From a virus, in IMG/VR virus record IMGVR_UViG_3300043313_001413, positions 1 through 38,258 of that record: a DNA stretch of 38,258 bases. One strand, written 5' to 3'. The notes under the pieces were generated by a model. It was not told the DNA's origin and searched no databases. It saw only the letters and a program-made list of their open reading frames with translations. Below, piece by piece: positions 25,470-31,845 of this stretch (position 1 is its first letter; each line of letters begins with the position of its first letter). The position numbers were made by a program, and so were the translations under genes.

Positions 25470-25822
25470 CGCGCAAGCCCTGCTGGAATGAGGCCGTGGT
25501 CGGACATTCCGGCATTGAGAACCTTGGGGGTTTTCAACGCTTGCTTCTTGACGCGCCCGACGGGATGCGCTTGCAACGGGACGGAAACGAAGCGGCCTTT
25601 GAGCGCACGAGAATAAAACGAGCTGTGGTCGGGCGCGGTCTGGAATGACTGAAAAGCCACAGGCGACACGTTGACGTAGCGGCGTTTGGAGCCCGACTTA
25701 AACGTGATGTCGAGCGATTGCTCTTGAGGATTGTATTCGCACAGCTCGAGGAAAGACGAGGCAGGCGCAAACTTATGTTTCCCGACGCCTGTTGCCTGGT
25801 CCAGAGTGGGGAGAGCCGCCAT
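25466..25822 (-). CDS. KTSC-domain protein
   Basis: Residues about 23-75 follow the KTSC domain pattern: SSFLELCEYNPQEQSLDITF, then GSKRRYVNVSP, then YSRALKGRF. In bacteria and phages KTSC domains occur alone or fused to lysyl-tRNA synthetases and are thought to bind RNA, but their role is not settled. The basic C-terminal part (residues 80-118) is extra. This is the first gene of the minus-strand late unit and diverges from the early zinc-ribbon gene. Confidence 0.78.
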   Translation of the reverse strand: MAALPTLDQATGVGKHKFAPASSFLELCEYNPQEQSLDITFKSGSKRRYVNVSPVAFQSFQTAPDHSSFYSRALKGRFVSVPLQAHPVGRVKKQALKTPKVLNAGMSDHGLIPAGLAR

Positions 25823-25890
25823 AGCCCTTTAGTGATACGTTAAATAGACGCAAAAAGTAAAGCTTTGTTTTTGGACCCACTTGGAAAGAT

Positions 25891-25906
25891 TGGGCCTTAC
25901 GGCCCA
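25891..25906. promoter_or_regulatory. Palindrome in the divergent promoter region
   Basis: TGGGCC and GGCCCA form a 6-bp stem with a four-base loop (GTAA when read on the minus strand). It lies in the 119-bp gap between the divergent KTSC and zinc-ribbon genes, just upstream of the plus-strand promoter, so it could be an operator or a leader hairpin for the late unit. Confidence 0.5.
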
Positions 25907-25935
25907 TTGCTTATTACTACTACTACTGTTAGACT
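25907..25935 (+). promoter_or_regulatory. Possible early promoter PR1, six bases from a start codon
   Basis: TTGCTT, 17 bases, then TAGACT with a TG extended -10 element. Only six bases separate the -10 box from ATG 25942, so transcription would start at about the ATG itself. Box matches are moderate (3/6 and 4/6). Confidence 0.45.
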
Positions 25936-25941
25936 TGGGAC

Positions 25942-26088
25942 ATGAGAACATGCACAAAGTGTGGACATCAGTGGAACCCGAAAGTGCCGAGACCCCAGCG
26001 GTGCCCGCGTTGCGGCAAGTGGCTTAATCCGACCCCGAAACCAAAGGAGACCCAATGGCAACCATACTCGTCATCGCCCTCGGCGTAG
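25942..26088 (+). CDS. Zinc-ribbon mini-protein, first gene of plus-strand unit 1
   Basis: This 48-residue protein begins MRTCTKCGHQW and continues with CPRC about 18 residues later, a four-cysteine zinc ribbon followed by a Pro/Lys-rich tail. No Shine-Dalgarno precedes the ATG, and the promoter -10 box ends six bases upstream, suggesting a leaderless message. Its pattern (CxKCGxxWxP...CPxC) is shared by the gene at 31713, also first in its unit. It could be an early transcriptional regulator; that is inference. Confidence 0.65.
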   Translation: MRTCTKCGHQWNPKVPRPQRCPRCGKWLNPTPKPKETQWQPYSSSPSA

Positions 26089-26201
26089 CACTAGCCCCCT
26101 TCGTTGCCTCCGTCTTATGCTGGGTTGCATACATGTTTTTCATAAGCTTATTCGGCATAGTCCTCCTCATCGATAAAGCAACCCAAAGGAGACCCAATTA
26201 A
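26055..26201 (+). CDS. Membrane mini-protein A
   Basis: This 48-residue protein is almost all hydrophobic, with one long or two short membrane helices and a basic end. AAAGGAGACCCA directly precedes the ATG. It overlaps the end of the zinc-ribbon gene. It shares its opening (TIL-IA--VALAP) and its ribosome-site sequence with the next gene, so the two look like tandem paralogs. Confidence 0.6.
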   Translation: MATILVIALGVALAPFVASVLCWVAYMFFISLFGIVLLIDKATQRRPN

Positions 26202-26202
26202 T

Positions 26203-26370
26203 ATGACCCTCTCAACAATCCTCTGCATCGCCGCCGCCGTCGCACTAGCCCCCGTCATTCTGTTCATCGCGTTCTTTGCCGTCTGCATCGCCGGACTAGC
26301 CCTCATGTACATCCTGGCCGTCCTGCTTGAACTCTGCAACGGCAAAAGCTTGAAAAAGGCCCTGTCATGA
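26203..26370 (+). CDS. Membrane mini-protein B (paralog of A)
   Basis: This 55-residue hydrophobic protein probably has two membrane segments and a short Lys-rich tail. The leader again contains CAAAGGAGACCCAAT, as before gene A. It overlaps the next gene as ATGA. Early phage membrane mini-proteins often alter the host envelope or exclude other phages, but there is no direct evidence for either here. Confidence 0.6.
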   Translation: MTLSTILCIAAAVALAPVILFIAFFAVCIAGLALMYILAVLLELCNGKSLKKALS

Positions 26371-26621
26371 AACCCGTGTGCGCCGTGATAGATTGCCCAA
26401 GCCCAGGACGGGCTTATGTCTGCCCGTTTGACAACAGGCAACATCACCACGGCATGATCCATTACAGTTGTGGATACCCGCCCAGCACTTTGAAATTCCG
26501 CGACGACGGCTGGCATCTCATCTGTGAGGCTCATTATCAGCACGTTAAAGCCGAACGCGAAAAATGGGAAGCAAACAGGCCCAATGTCAGGATCGGAGAA
26601 ACAGAGGCCAAAAATGGATAA
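26367..26621 (+). CDS. Cys/His-rich small protein (84 aa)
   Basis: Cysteines at about residues 5, 10, 19, 35 and 53 together with a HHH cluster and a late CEAHY motif suggest one or two zinc sites. The C-terminal third is a charged helix. It starts by ATGA overlap, and its stop overlaps the next start in ATGGATAA. Function unknown. Confidence 0.65.
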   Translation: MKPVCAVIDCPSPGRAYVCPFDNRQHHHGMIHYSCGYPPSTLKFRDDGWHLICEAHYQHVKAEREKWEANRPNVRIGETEAKNG

Positions 26622-26633
26622 GCACACGCCGAC
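26613..26633 (+). repeat. 21-bp direct repeat, copy 1
   Basis: This is identical to 26713-26733 exactly 100 bases downstream. Each copy begins a gene and contains ATGGATAA, which is both the stop of one frame and the start of the next. Confidence 0.9.
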
Positions 26634-26721
26634 GCGCAATCAGTATTGGGACGAAATAGAGAAACAGGAATTACAGGCCGAGATTGACTGGTACGTAGGA
26701 ACGGAGGTTGGCAATGGATAA
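26614..26721 (+). CDS. 35-residue protein MDKHTPTR-type A
   Basis: This short charged helical protein begins MDKHTPTRNQYWDE. Its ATG overlaps the upstream stop, and its own stop overlaps the next start, both within the same 21-bp repeat. The first seven residues are identical in the following gene. It may be a remnant produced by local duplication. Confidence 0.45.
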   Translation: MDKHTPTRNQYWDEIEKQELQAEIDWYVGTEVGNG

Positions 26722-26733
26722 GCACACGCCGAC
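26713..26733 (+). repeat. 21-bp direct repeat, copy 2
   Basis: This is the second copy of the 21-bp start/stop junction repeat (see 26613-26633). Confidence 0.9.
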
Positions 26734-26947
26734 CAGGTCTGATTTATTCAATGTAGAAATTAACGAAGATGGTTCGATTATTTCTTTGCTTTCTACTTGG
26801 AGAGGCTACGGAAAAAGAGAAATGATCCCACCAATCGCCGTGGGAGATCAGTATATGCTGTTCGGGCACAAACCCCCGTTCAAGTTTACCCATGCTAGAT
26901 GTGAGTGGACTAAAGAATCTGCCATCGCTAAAGCCGAGGAGAAATAA
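26714..26947 (+). CDS. Small hypothetical protein (77 aa)
   Basis: It begins MDKHTPTRSD, sharing its first seven codons with the preceding mini-gene, and then continues as a mixed alpha/beta protein (DGSIISLLSTWRGYG). It has one cysteine and no motif. ATG 26714 is preferred over a TTG two codons upstream because of the repeated junction. Confidence 0.6.
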   Translation: MDKHTPTRSDLFNVEINEDGSIISLLSTWRGYGKREMIPPIAVGDQYMLFGHKPPFKFTHARCEWTKESAIAKAEEK

Positions 26948-26948
26948 C

Positions 26949-27167
26949 ATGAACGAATTGGAACAATTGTGCCTCGACAAAGCCGACGAGCTTGCGACGG
27001 TTGCGGAAGGTTTCGTAAAACAGTTCAACGACGACTCCGAATTAAAACTCATCGGCCCGTTGAGACTTCTTCTAGCCGAATACAAGACAAACCGAACCTT
27101 GCTCGAATACCTAACGAAAACACTTTCATTATCGCCGGAGCCGAAGAAACCAGGGGCGAACGCATGA
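26949..27167 (+). CDS. Small helical protein (72 aa)
   Basis: ATG 26949 follows an AGGAG ribosome site. The product is a charged helical protein with a Pro-rich tail and no motif. It overlaps the next gene as ATGA. Confidence 0.6.
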   Translation: MNELEQLCLDKADELATVAEGFVKQFNDDSELKLIGPLRLLLAEYKTNRTLLEYLTKTLSLSPEPKKPGANA

Positions 27168-27454
27168 ACCATCTCATCGAAAGTCACGGCCCGATTGTCC
27201 CGCACCCGTCAGAATTGACGGTTGAGATTCAGGAGTTCGGACGGTGGCTCAGGACCAACGACAACAAACTGCGGACCTACGCGCCGGACCAAACCGCGAC
27301 GCTGGCTCTGGTTTGCGGATTCCCCAGAGAAATCGTCTACGCCGGGATCAACGACCAGTTAATCCACATCAAACGGATGCTGACGTTCTGGGAATCGCCG
27401 TTGGCCGAGCAATGGTTGCGGATGGTAGATTATGATCGGGGGATAAACGAATGA
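27164..27454 (+). CDS. Small hypothetical protein (96 aa)
   Basis: This soluble mixed protein begins MNHLIESHGP and contains Trp-rich helical segments (FWESPLAEQWLRM). It shares ATGA overlaps with both neighbours. I see no recognisable family. Confidence 0.6.
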   Translation: MNHLIESHGPIVPHPSELTVEIQEFGRWLRTNDNKLRTYAPDQTATLALVCGFPREIVYAGINDQLIHIKRMLTFWESPLAEQWLRMVDYDRGINE

Positions 27455-27687
27455 TCCCAGAACGCTGCACCTTCTGCAAAAAGCCGAGCGTCGAGAGCCT
27501 GGAATTTGAGGCGGGTAACAACGCCGAGACCGCCGTGTGGGTCGAGCTGTGCCAGAAACATTTCGATGAGTATGATAAAGACGAATGGGCATTTCAAGAT
27601 AAGCACTGCGACAAGCTCAATGACATGGCCGGGCAAGTGCTGATTAACGAGGTTGATGCCCTGATCGACCGAGCCAAATATGAGTAG
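27451..27687 (+). CDS. Small CxxC protein (78 aa)
   Basis: CTFC at residues 6-9 and a later C...H pair (LCQKHFDEY) form a probable zinc site. The rest is a charged, acidic helix. It is coupled by ATGA and is one of several zinc-type mini-proteins in this unit. Confidence 0.65.
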   Translation: MIPERCTFCKKPSVESLEFEAGNNAETAVWVELCQKHFDEYDKDEWAFQDKHCDKLNDMAGQVLINEVDALIDRAKYE

Positions 27688-27859
27688 TGAGATCGGCAAA
27701 ATCACCCGCAAGCAAATGAGAGAAAAAATGAACCACGAAGAATGGAAACGTTTGAACCAGCGCGAACAAGAACGAAAACACTTTTGGATTCTGTTGACAA
27801 TTCTTGTCGGTCTTGGCCTTTCAGCCCTGTTCTGGCTGTGCTTCGTGAAGCCGGAATGA
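27680..27859 (+). CDS. Coiled-coil mini-protein with C-terminal membrane helix
   Basis: This 59-residue protein has a charged helix rich in Glu, Lys and Arg (residues 1-34) followed by one membrane segment (about 35-56). It begins inside the upstream gene's last codons and overlaps the next gene by four bases. Confidence 0.55.
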   Translation: MSSEIGKITRKQMREKMNHEEWKRLNQREQERKHFWILLTILVGLGLSALFWLCFVKPE

Positions 27860-28032
27860 CCCCCTTCGACCCCTGGGCGACGCATATCCGTTGGTATCAG
27901 ATCTGGCGGTCGTTCGTGAAAACGCTCCATTTGTTCCCACTGAATAAAGTTGTTGCCAAGCAAGCCTGTACCGCACAGGCCTTTTACGTCATGTACGAAG
28001 CCATCGACAAAGTGGAGAATTATCATGCCTGA
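27856..28032 (+). CDS. Small hypothetical protein (58 aa)
   Basis: This 58-residue protein begins MTPFDPWATHIRWYQ and is basic in the middle. I take ATG 27856, which overlaps the upstream stop as ATGA; the longer upstream frame is only a shadow of the membrane mini-gene. Function unknown. Confidence 0.5.
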   Translation: MTPFDPWATHIRWYQIWRSFVKTLHLFPLNKVVAKQACTAQAFYVMYEAIDKVENYHA

Positions 28033-28222
28033 GCTGAAAGATTTGGGTTGGGTTAATGCCGGGGGTGAAACGTGCAAAACTATCGATAAAGCCGTCGCGA
28101 TCTGCATGAGCCTAGGCCATGCAGACAACGGCGTTGAGGATCACATTGGTTTTTGCGGCATGGACAACCGTATTTGTTGCGTAAAATGCGGCTATATTTA
28201 CCACACGGACACGGAGGAATGA
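28025..28222 (+). CDS. Zinc-finger mini-protein (65 aa)
   Basis: The C-terminal half has CGMDNRICCVKCGYIYH, a compact Cys/His cluster. There are additional cysteines near residues 17 and 27. It overlaps the preceding gene by eight bases. Confidence 0.6.
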   Translation: MPELKDLGWVNAGGETCKTIDKAVAICMSLGHADNGVEDHIGFCGMDNRICCVKCGYIYHTDTEE

Positions 28223-28223
28223 C

Positions 28224-28358
28224 ATGGAATTTATCTGCCCAGAATGCGGTTCAGACGTTTACTGGAACCCGCCGCCGGGTCAAGTGCAGACATCGGGATG
28301 GAAGCGGCTGTGTGACGATTGTCTGGCTGCGATGGTAAAACTCAATGCCGCCCATTAA
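28224..28358 (+). CDS. Zinc-ribbon mini-protein (44 aa)
   Basis: CPEC near residue 5 and CDDC near residue 30 form a typical four-cysteine ribbon. The ATG is preceded by GGAGGAATGAC. It overlaps the following gene by 14 bases. Confidence 0.6.
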   Translation: MEFICPECGSDVYWNPPPGQVQTSGWKRLCDDCLAAMVKLNAAH

Positions 28359-28563
28359 ATGCAATAACCGCCGTAAATTGCAATCAGCAGACGGCCAATT
28401 GATTGATTTCGACCCTAAAAAGCACATCGATATTTGCGATTGGTGCGGCTACCCGTTCAACGCTTCGTACCCGCGTCACATCAAAGCGATTGACTGCCCA
28501 ATTCACGAACCCGGCCATTGGAAATACCTACGGAGGCAAAATCATGGCGAAACCACCGATTAA
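28345..28563 (+). CDS. Cys-rich small protein (72 aa)
   Basis: CDWCGYPF near residue 31 and CPIH near residue 51 suggest one zinc site. The N-terminus is basic. The start lies within the upstream zinc-ribbon gene. Function unknown. Confidence 0.6.
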   Translation: MPPIKCNNRRKLQSADGQLIDFDPKKHIDICDWCGYPFNASYPRHIKAIDCPIHEPGHWKYLRRQNHGETTD

Positions 28564-28675
28564 ATCCGACGAGTTGCTCTTGGATGAATTCATTGAGCAG
28601 GACATCCGTGCGTGGATTGAGGCGAAGAACTATGAACCGAAACAGCAAGACTTCGAGTTTGAGGAAAACGAATAA
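28544..28675 (+). CDS. Acidic mini-protein (43 aa)
   Basis: This is the last gene of the first plus-strand unit. The ATG follows CGGAGGCAAAATC. The product is acidic and helical, ending FEFEENE. It could mimic DNA or inhibit a host protein, as many small acidic phage proteins do, but nothing specific supports this. Confidence 0.55.
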   Translation: MAKPPIKSDELLLDEFIEQDIRAWIEAKNYEPKQQDFEFEENE

Positions 28676-29112
28676 AACTTTGCATAACTAATGCTAAATC
28701 AAATTTCAAACTTGAAATTTCGCGCTTAACCTTCCAAACCCTCACGTGGTTGAGAAGCCATAAAAATTATGCGATTCTAGGGCCCTAGCGTGGCCCAGAA
28801 ACGCCTTTCTTGCCTTTTGCGTACCTACTTCCCCAAAACGGTAAAACCGCAAGAAGCGTTACGCCTCAAAAAATTGTTAAGAAAATTAACATGACACCCC
28901 CCTTATTGGGACATTTCGACCCCCCCCTCTCCCCCTTTTAAATAAGCACTACAGGGCACCTTTAGTCTATATATATAAGAAGAGAGGAGGGGGGGGGGGA
29001 ATAAGGGTAATAAGGGGGTCGTTTCCGTCTCAAAACTTTTTGGGACAAAAGTGTCCCAATTATGTCCCAATAAGCCCCCCCTTATTCCCCTTATTGGGAC
29101 AGCATTGTCCCA
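28676..29112. other. Non-coding region with iterons, TA-rich block and G/C runs; candidate replication origin
   Basis: These 437 bases carry no convincing gene. The motif TTATTGGGACA or its core occurs six times in both orientations (28903, 29041, 29052, 29063, 29090, 29106), with CCTTATTGGGACA repeated exactly at 28901 and 29089. A TATATATATAA block lies at 28968-28978, between an 8-C run at 28920-28927 and an 11-G run at 28989-28999. The primase-helicase unit ends next to it. Iterons plus an easily melted block are typical of phage origins; function is inferred. Confidence 0.55.
28903..28913 (+). repeat. Iteron TTATTGGGACA, distal copy
   Basis: This lies within the 13-base CCTTATTGGGACA that recurs at 29089-29101. 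Confidence 0.75.
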
Positions 29113-29117
29113 TTAAG
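29041..29117. repeat. Cluster of five GGGACA/TGTCCC iterons
   Basis: Copies lie at 29041-29047 (+), 29052-29059 (-), 29063-29074 (-), 29090-29101 (+) and 29106-29117 (-). Adjacent opposite copies can form two short hairpins. The last copy overlaps the helicase stop codon. The cluster could bind an initiator, act as a bidirectional terminator, or both. Confidence 0.75.
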
Positions 29118-30261
29118 TTTGCCACCTAATTACGCTCCTTTTCCGGCCTCCGGTTTCTTCAATTTTTTGGGTTATTTTGCCATCCTGTTCAAGACCGTAA
29201 AGGATCGCAGTCAGCTTTTGCGCTTTAATGCCCCTGATATCATCTAGAATGTTTGTCCGGTCAACGATTCCGTTCTTTTTTATATAAGATTCAACGCGAT
29301 TGGCTTCCCGGTCCCACTCTTTTTCAGTCATGCGCTCTAAAAGCGTGGGCCATTCTCGTTCAACAGGCCACAAGAGAGCCGAAGTTTCAGCCACGTCTTC
29401 TACTTCAATAACAGCGGATTCACGCTCAAAAGCCGCGAGCATTGCGACTTTATGGAAATGTTCATCCCGGAGTTTTCGATAGAAAGCCGACAAAAGGACT
29501 TCACAAGATTCAGCGCGTTTATTAAATTCGATCAGCCATTTATGTTTGGCCTTCAGCGCGGCGGCGGAATAAGAGTATTCGCGTTCACCCATTAAAGACA
29601 AGTCTTTTAGGCGCGTAATCAAAGCGGAACGTTTTACCGGATCATACGGCGGCGGGTCTTCAACGTGCGATTCGGCTCCAAAATAAGGCACAAGCAGGAA
29701 TCGCGGAAATAGGCCGGACAAAAAATCGGTTGTTGATCCTTGAAGACTGGCAGCGATTTGAAATGGCGTAGAGGCTCCCTCCCAACAAATGTAGGCGTTA
29801 GTGATGGTATGGATTTCGCCTTTTCCAGTTTTGCCTTTGATCTGGCGTTGAATCGGCACTCCGGCGTAAAGTGACATCATGGCCGAGCGCATAGGAGCGT
29901 TATAGGTTTGGGCCATCATCTTAAAATAGTATTCCGCCTCGTCATAAAAGAAAACGCGGTGCGGGTTTGCGGCAATATCTTCAATTAAAGCTTCGTGGCT
30001 GTACTCTTGTGAGGCTAAGACTCCCGAACAAGCTTCAAAAAGCAAGCGGCGGCCGCTGTTTAGAGCGATGGATTTGTAAGAAGAGGAGTTTCCCATGAGC
30101 AGTATCCAAAGGTTCGGCCTGACGTCCCAATCGCCACGCCGGAGTACATGTTTTGATCCGGCAACTGCGGAAAGGACAAGCAGGGCGGTCCATCGGATAA
30201 ACGGCTCCGGCGATCCTGTGAAATCGCGGCAGTAGGCGTAGAAATCATCGACAAATGTCAT
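29113..30261 (-). CDS. DUF3987-type helicase/ATPase
   Basis: This 382-residue protein has a P-loop GNSSSYKS at 57-64 and an acidic Walker B-like VFFYDEAE at 103-110. It has the length and layout of the DUF3987 family, which often sits beside prim-pol primases and is thought to be a replicative helicase. The last 70 residues resemble a winged helix (NILDDIRGIKAQKLTAIL). The gene overlaps the primase gene by 17 bases, indicating a coupled primase-helicase pair. Confidence 0.8.
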   Translation of the reverse strand: MTFVDDFYAYCRDFTGSPEPFIRWTALLVLSAVAGSKHVLRRGDWDVRPNLWILLMGNSSSYKSIALNSGRRLLFEACSGVLASQEYSHEALIEDIAANPHRVFFYDEAEYYFKMMAQTYNAPMRSAMMSLYAGVPIQRQIKGKTGKGEIHTITNAYICWEGASTPFQIAASLQGSTTDFLSGLFPRFLLVPYFGAESHVEDPPPYDPVKRSALITRLKDLSLMGEREYSYSAAALKAKHKWLIEFNKRAESCEVLLSAFYRKLRDEHFHKVAMLAAFERESAVIEVEDVAETSALLWPVEREWPTLLERMTEKEWDREANRVESYIKKNGIVDRTNILDDIRGIKAQKLTAILYGLEQDGKITQKIEETGGRKRSVIRWQT

Positions 30262-31258
30262 TGGCTAAAGACAGGACTTCGGAAGATACAAGGCAGGCAG
30301 ACAATTCGGGCCACGGTTGGGTGGTTTTGGTCCATTCAACAGCCATTTTATCGTAAGCGTCCATCTTCAAAAATAATGATTCGATAATGGCCGGGTGCAG
30401 TTTCATAGCAAGCTTTGAGATGGGGGGTATTTTGGCCATCCATTGTCTGGTGTGATTCTTCATTTCTTCAAATCGGGCGGCTTGTTGTTTTGCAGATGCA
30501 GGAGTGTCCATGTCGGAGAGGGGGTATCGTCGCGTTAGATCGACCACTAATTTCACCAGATCGCTTTCGAACTCACAAGATTTAGCGACGGGCATCAGTG
30601 TTTGAATGATTTCTTCCGGCGAGAATCGGGCGCGGTGCAGTTTCCCTGCATACGACAAGAAAGCGTTATGGCGGTTATTGTTTTCTTTTGAGATTTCAGC
30701 GTAAGGGATCAGTTTTTTAGCTTTTCGCGCCTGCCTATCGGACACTTTCAACAGAAAAGTTTTGATCCATTCCGGCAATCGAGCCAATGCTGTTGTTGAC
30801 GGCGCAATTTCCCAGGTTCGGATGGGATCGTTGTCATTAGGGACAATGGCGTATCCTCCTTGTCCACGGATATCAAATCCTTTGACATGTCCTACCCAGG
30901 AATTTGTTGTGGGAATTGAGAACATCCAATCTTCCCATTTGTAGAAATAATGGCAGCCATGAGTCGAGCGTGATTTCCAGGTAATGCCAAAATCAGCATC
31001 AGGGAAATGTTTGACCCATTCCTGGCCGTCGATATCGACGACAAAAAACCCTGAGACGGGGCCCGTCACCGCACCGACGGACATTTTGGGATGCTCTTTT
31101 TGCCATTGGGCGATTTCAAAAGAAGTGGGCTTTCTGGATTGATAGGGCTTCCATGTTTCCAGGAGCGGTCGTTTCGTGTCGCCGTAATCTTTGCCGTAAA
31201 CAGGCCCTTTGACAGGGAAAACCGACCAGCCCATGGCAATATAGGATTGGAGATTCAC
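30245..31258 (-). CDS. Bifunctional DNA primase/polymerase (prim-pol)
   Basis: This 337-residue protein carries the archaeo-eukaryotic primase fold. The catalytic VDIDG lies at 74-78 (Asp75, Asp77), STHGCHY at 98-104 and GFDIRGQGGYAIVP at 127-140. A C-terminal helical region (residues 205-300) matches the usual primase C-terminal extension. The start is GTG 31258, overlapping the upstream stop as GTGA. It should make primers, and perhaps DNA, for a genome that has no other polymerase. Confidence 0.9.
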   Translation of the reverse strand: MNLQSYIAMGWSVFPVKGPVYGKDYGDTKRPLLETWKPYQSRKPTSFEIAQWQKEHPKMSVGAVTGPVSGFFVVDIDGQEWVKHFPDADFGITWKSRSTHGCHYFYKWEDWMFSIPTTNSWVGHVKGFDIRGQGGYAIVPNDNDPIRTWEIAPSTTALARLPEWIKTFLLKVSDRQARKAKKLIPYAEISKENNNRHNAFLSYAGKLHRARFSPEEIIQTLMPVAKSCEFESDLVKLVVDLTRRYPLSDMDTPASAKQQAARFEEMKNHTRQWMAKIPPISKLAMKLHPAIIESLFLKMDAYDKMAVEWTKTTQPWPELSACLVSSEVLSLANDICR

Positions 31259-31461
31259 GAATCAATCACATTTTTTGTTTGGGCTTCCCAACAATCGCGC
31301 AAAAGCCGGATCGCCAGATTTTGAGCGCATTGAGGATGCATGAAAATAAAAGAAGTGCCATGCCAGACGATGTTCGGATATTGAACAACGATAAGACAGT
31401 AAAAGCATTTTTCATCTTTTACTGGATCAAACGCTTTTGTAGGTTCCAGGTTTAGAGACAT
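31255..31461 (-). CDS. Small Cys/His protein upstream of primase
   Basis: This 68-residue protein has CFYC at about 19-22 and an HPQC motif near 42-45, giving one probable zinc site. ATG 31461 has a strong AAAGGAG site. It is the leader gene of the primase-helicase unit and is coupled to it by GTGA. It may assist priming, but no family is recognised. Confidence 0.7.
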   Translation of the reverse strand: MSLNLEPTKAFDPVKDEKCFYCLIVVQYPNIVWHGTSFIFMHPQCAQNLAIRLLRDCWEAQTKNVIDS

Positions 31462-31470
31462 AAAAACTCC

Positions 31471-31534
31471 TTTAAAAACAAACCCCCGCAGACGTAGCGC
31501 GTTGTCCCGGTTAAAAGGCAGGGCTACGTTGCGG
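31471..31534 (-). terminator. Attenuator-like hairpin before the primase unit
   Basis: Read on the minus strand, a 12-bp stem with one bulge (31523-31534 pairs with 31486-31498) is followed by a G-run and TTTGTTTTT, right before the ribosome site of the first gene. This is the layout of an intrinsic terminator inside a leader. The loop contains AACCGGG, complementary to CCCGGTT further upstream in the transcript. Confidence 0.6.
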
Positions 31535-31557
31535 AGGAAATCGTAAAGTTAGGATTC

Positions 31558-31564
31558 AACCGGG
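31558..31564 (-). promoter_or_regulatory. Possible antiterminator arm CCCGGTT
   Basis: This CCCGGTT (minus strand) is the perfect complement of AACCGGG in the loop of the downstream hairpin (31506-31512). Pairing would give a pseudoknot or compete with the terminator stem. Confidence 0.45.
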
Positions 31565-31577
31565 CCAACATGGTCCG

Positions 31578-31605
31578 ATTAAAGCAAATCTTTAAAAATT
31601 GTCAA
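31578..31605 (-). promoter_or_regulatory. Sigma70-type promoter for the primase-helicase unit
   Basis: TTGACA, 16 bases, then TTTAAT on the minus strand. Predicted start near 31571, giving a leader of about 110 bases containing the attenuator-like hairpin. Confidence 0.65.
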
Positions 31606-31676
31606 AATACGAACCTAAGGCCTCAAAATGCCGTCCCAGGAAGGCCCCTAAAAAATCTTTTTGAGGGTTTACTGCC

Positions 31677-31706
31677 TTGACTGCCTACTTGATGTTGTAG
31701 TATAAC
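31677..31706 (+). promoter_or_regulatory. Sigma70-type promoter PR2, six bases from GTG start
   Basis: TTGACT, 18 bases, TATAAC (5/6 in each box). Six bases separate the -10 box from GTG 31713, so transcription should begin at or next to the start codon. Confidence 0.65.
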
Positions 31707-31712
31707 AAACGG

Positions 31713-31829
31713 GTGAAAACATTAAAACAACTGATCTGCCGGAAATGCGGTTATCGATGGTTTCCGCGCAGTAACAGAATCCCTGTCAAATGTCCTGAAT
31801 GTCAGTCGAGAGATTGGGACGAAAAATAA
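31713..31829 (+). CDS. Zinc-ribbon mini-protein, first gene of plus-strand unit 2
   Basis: This 38-residue protein starts at GTG 31713. Its pattern is CRKCGYRWFP and then CPEC, closely like the zinc-ribbon gene at 25942. There is no Shine-Dalgarno, and the promoter position implies a leaderless message. It precedes an HNH gene and the recombination module. Confidence 0.6.
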   Translation: MKTLKQLICRKCGYRWFPRSNRIPVKCPECQSRDWDEK

Positions 31830-31845
31830 GCAAAAACTCGTAAAA

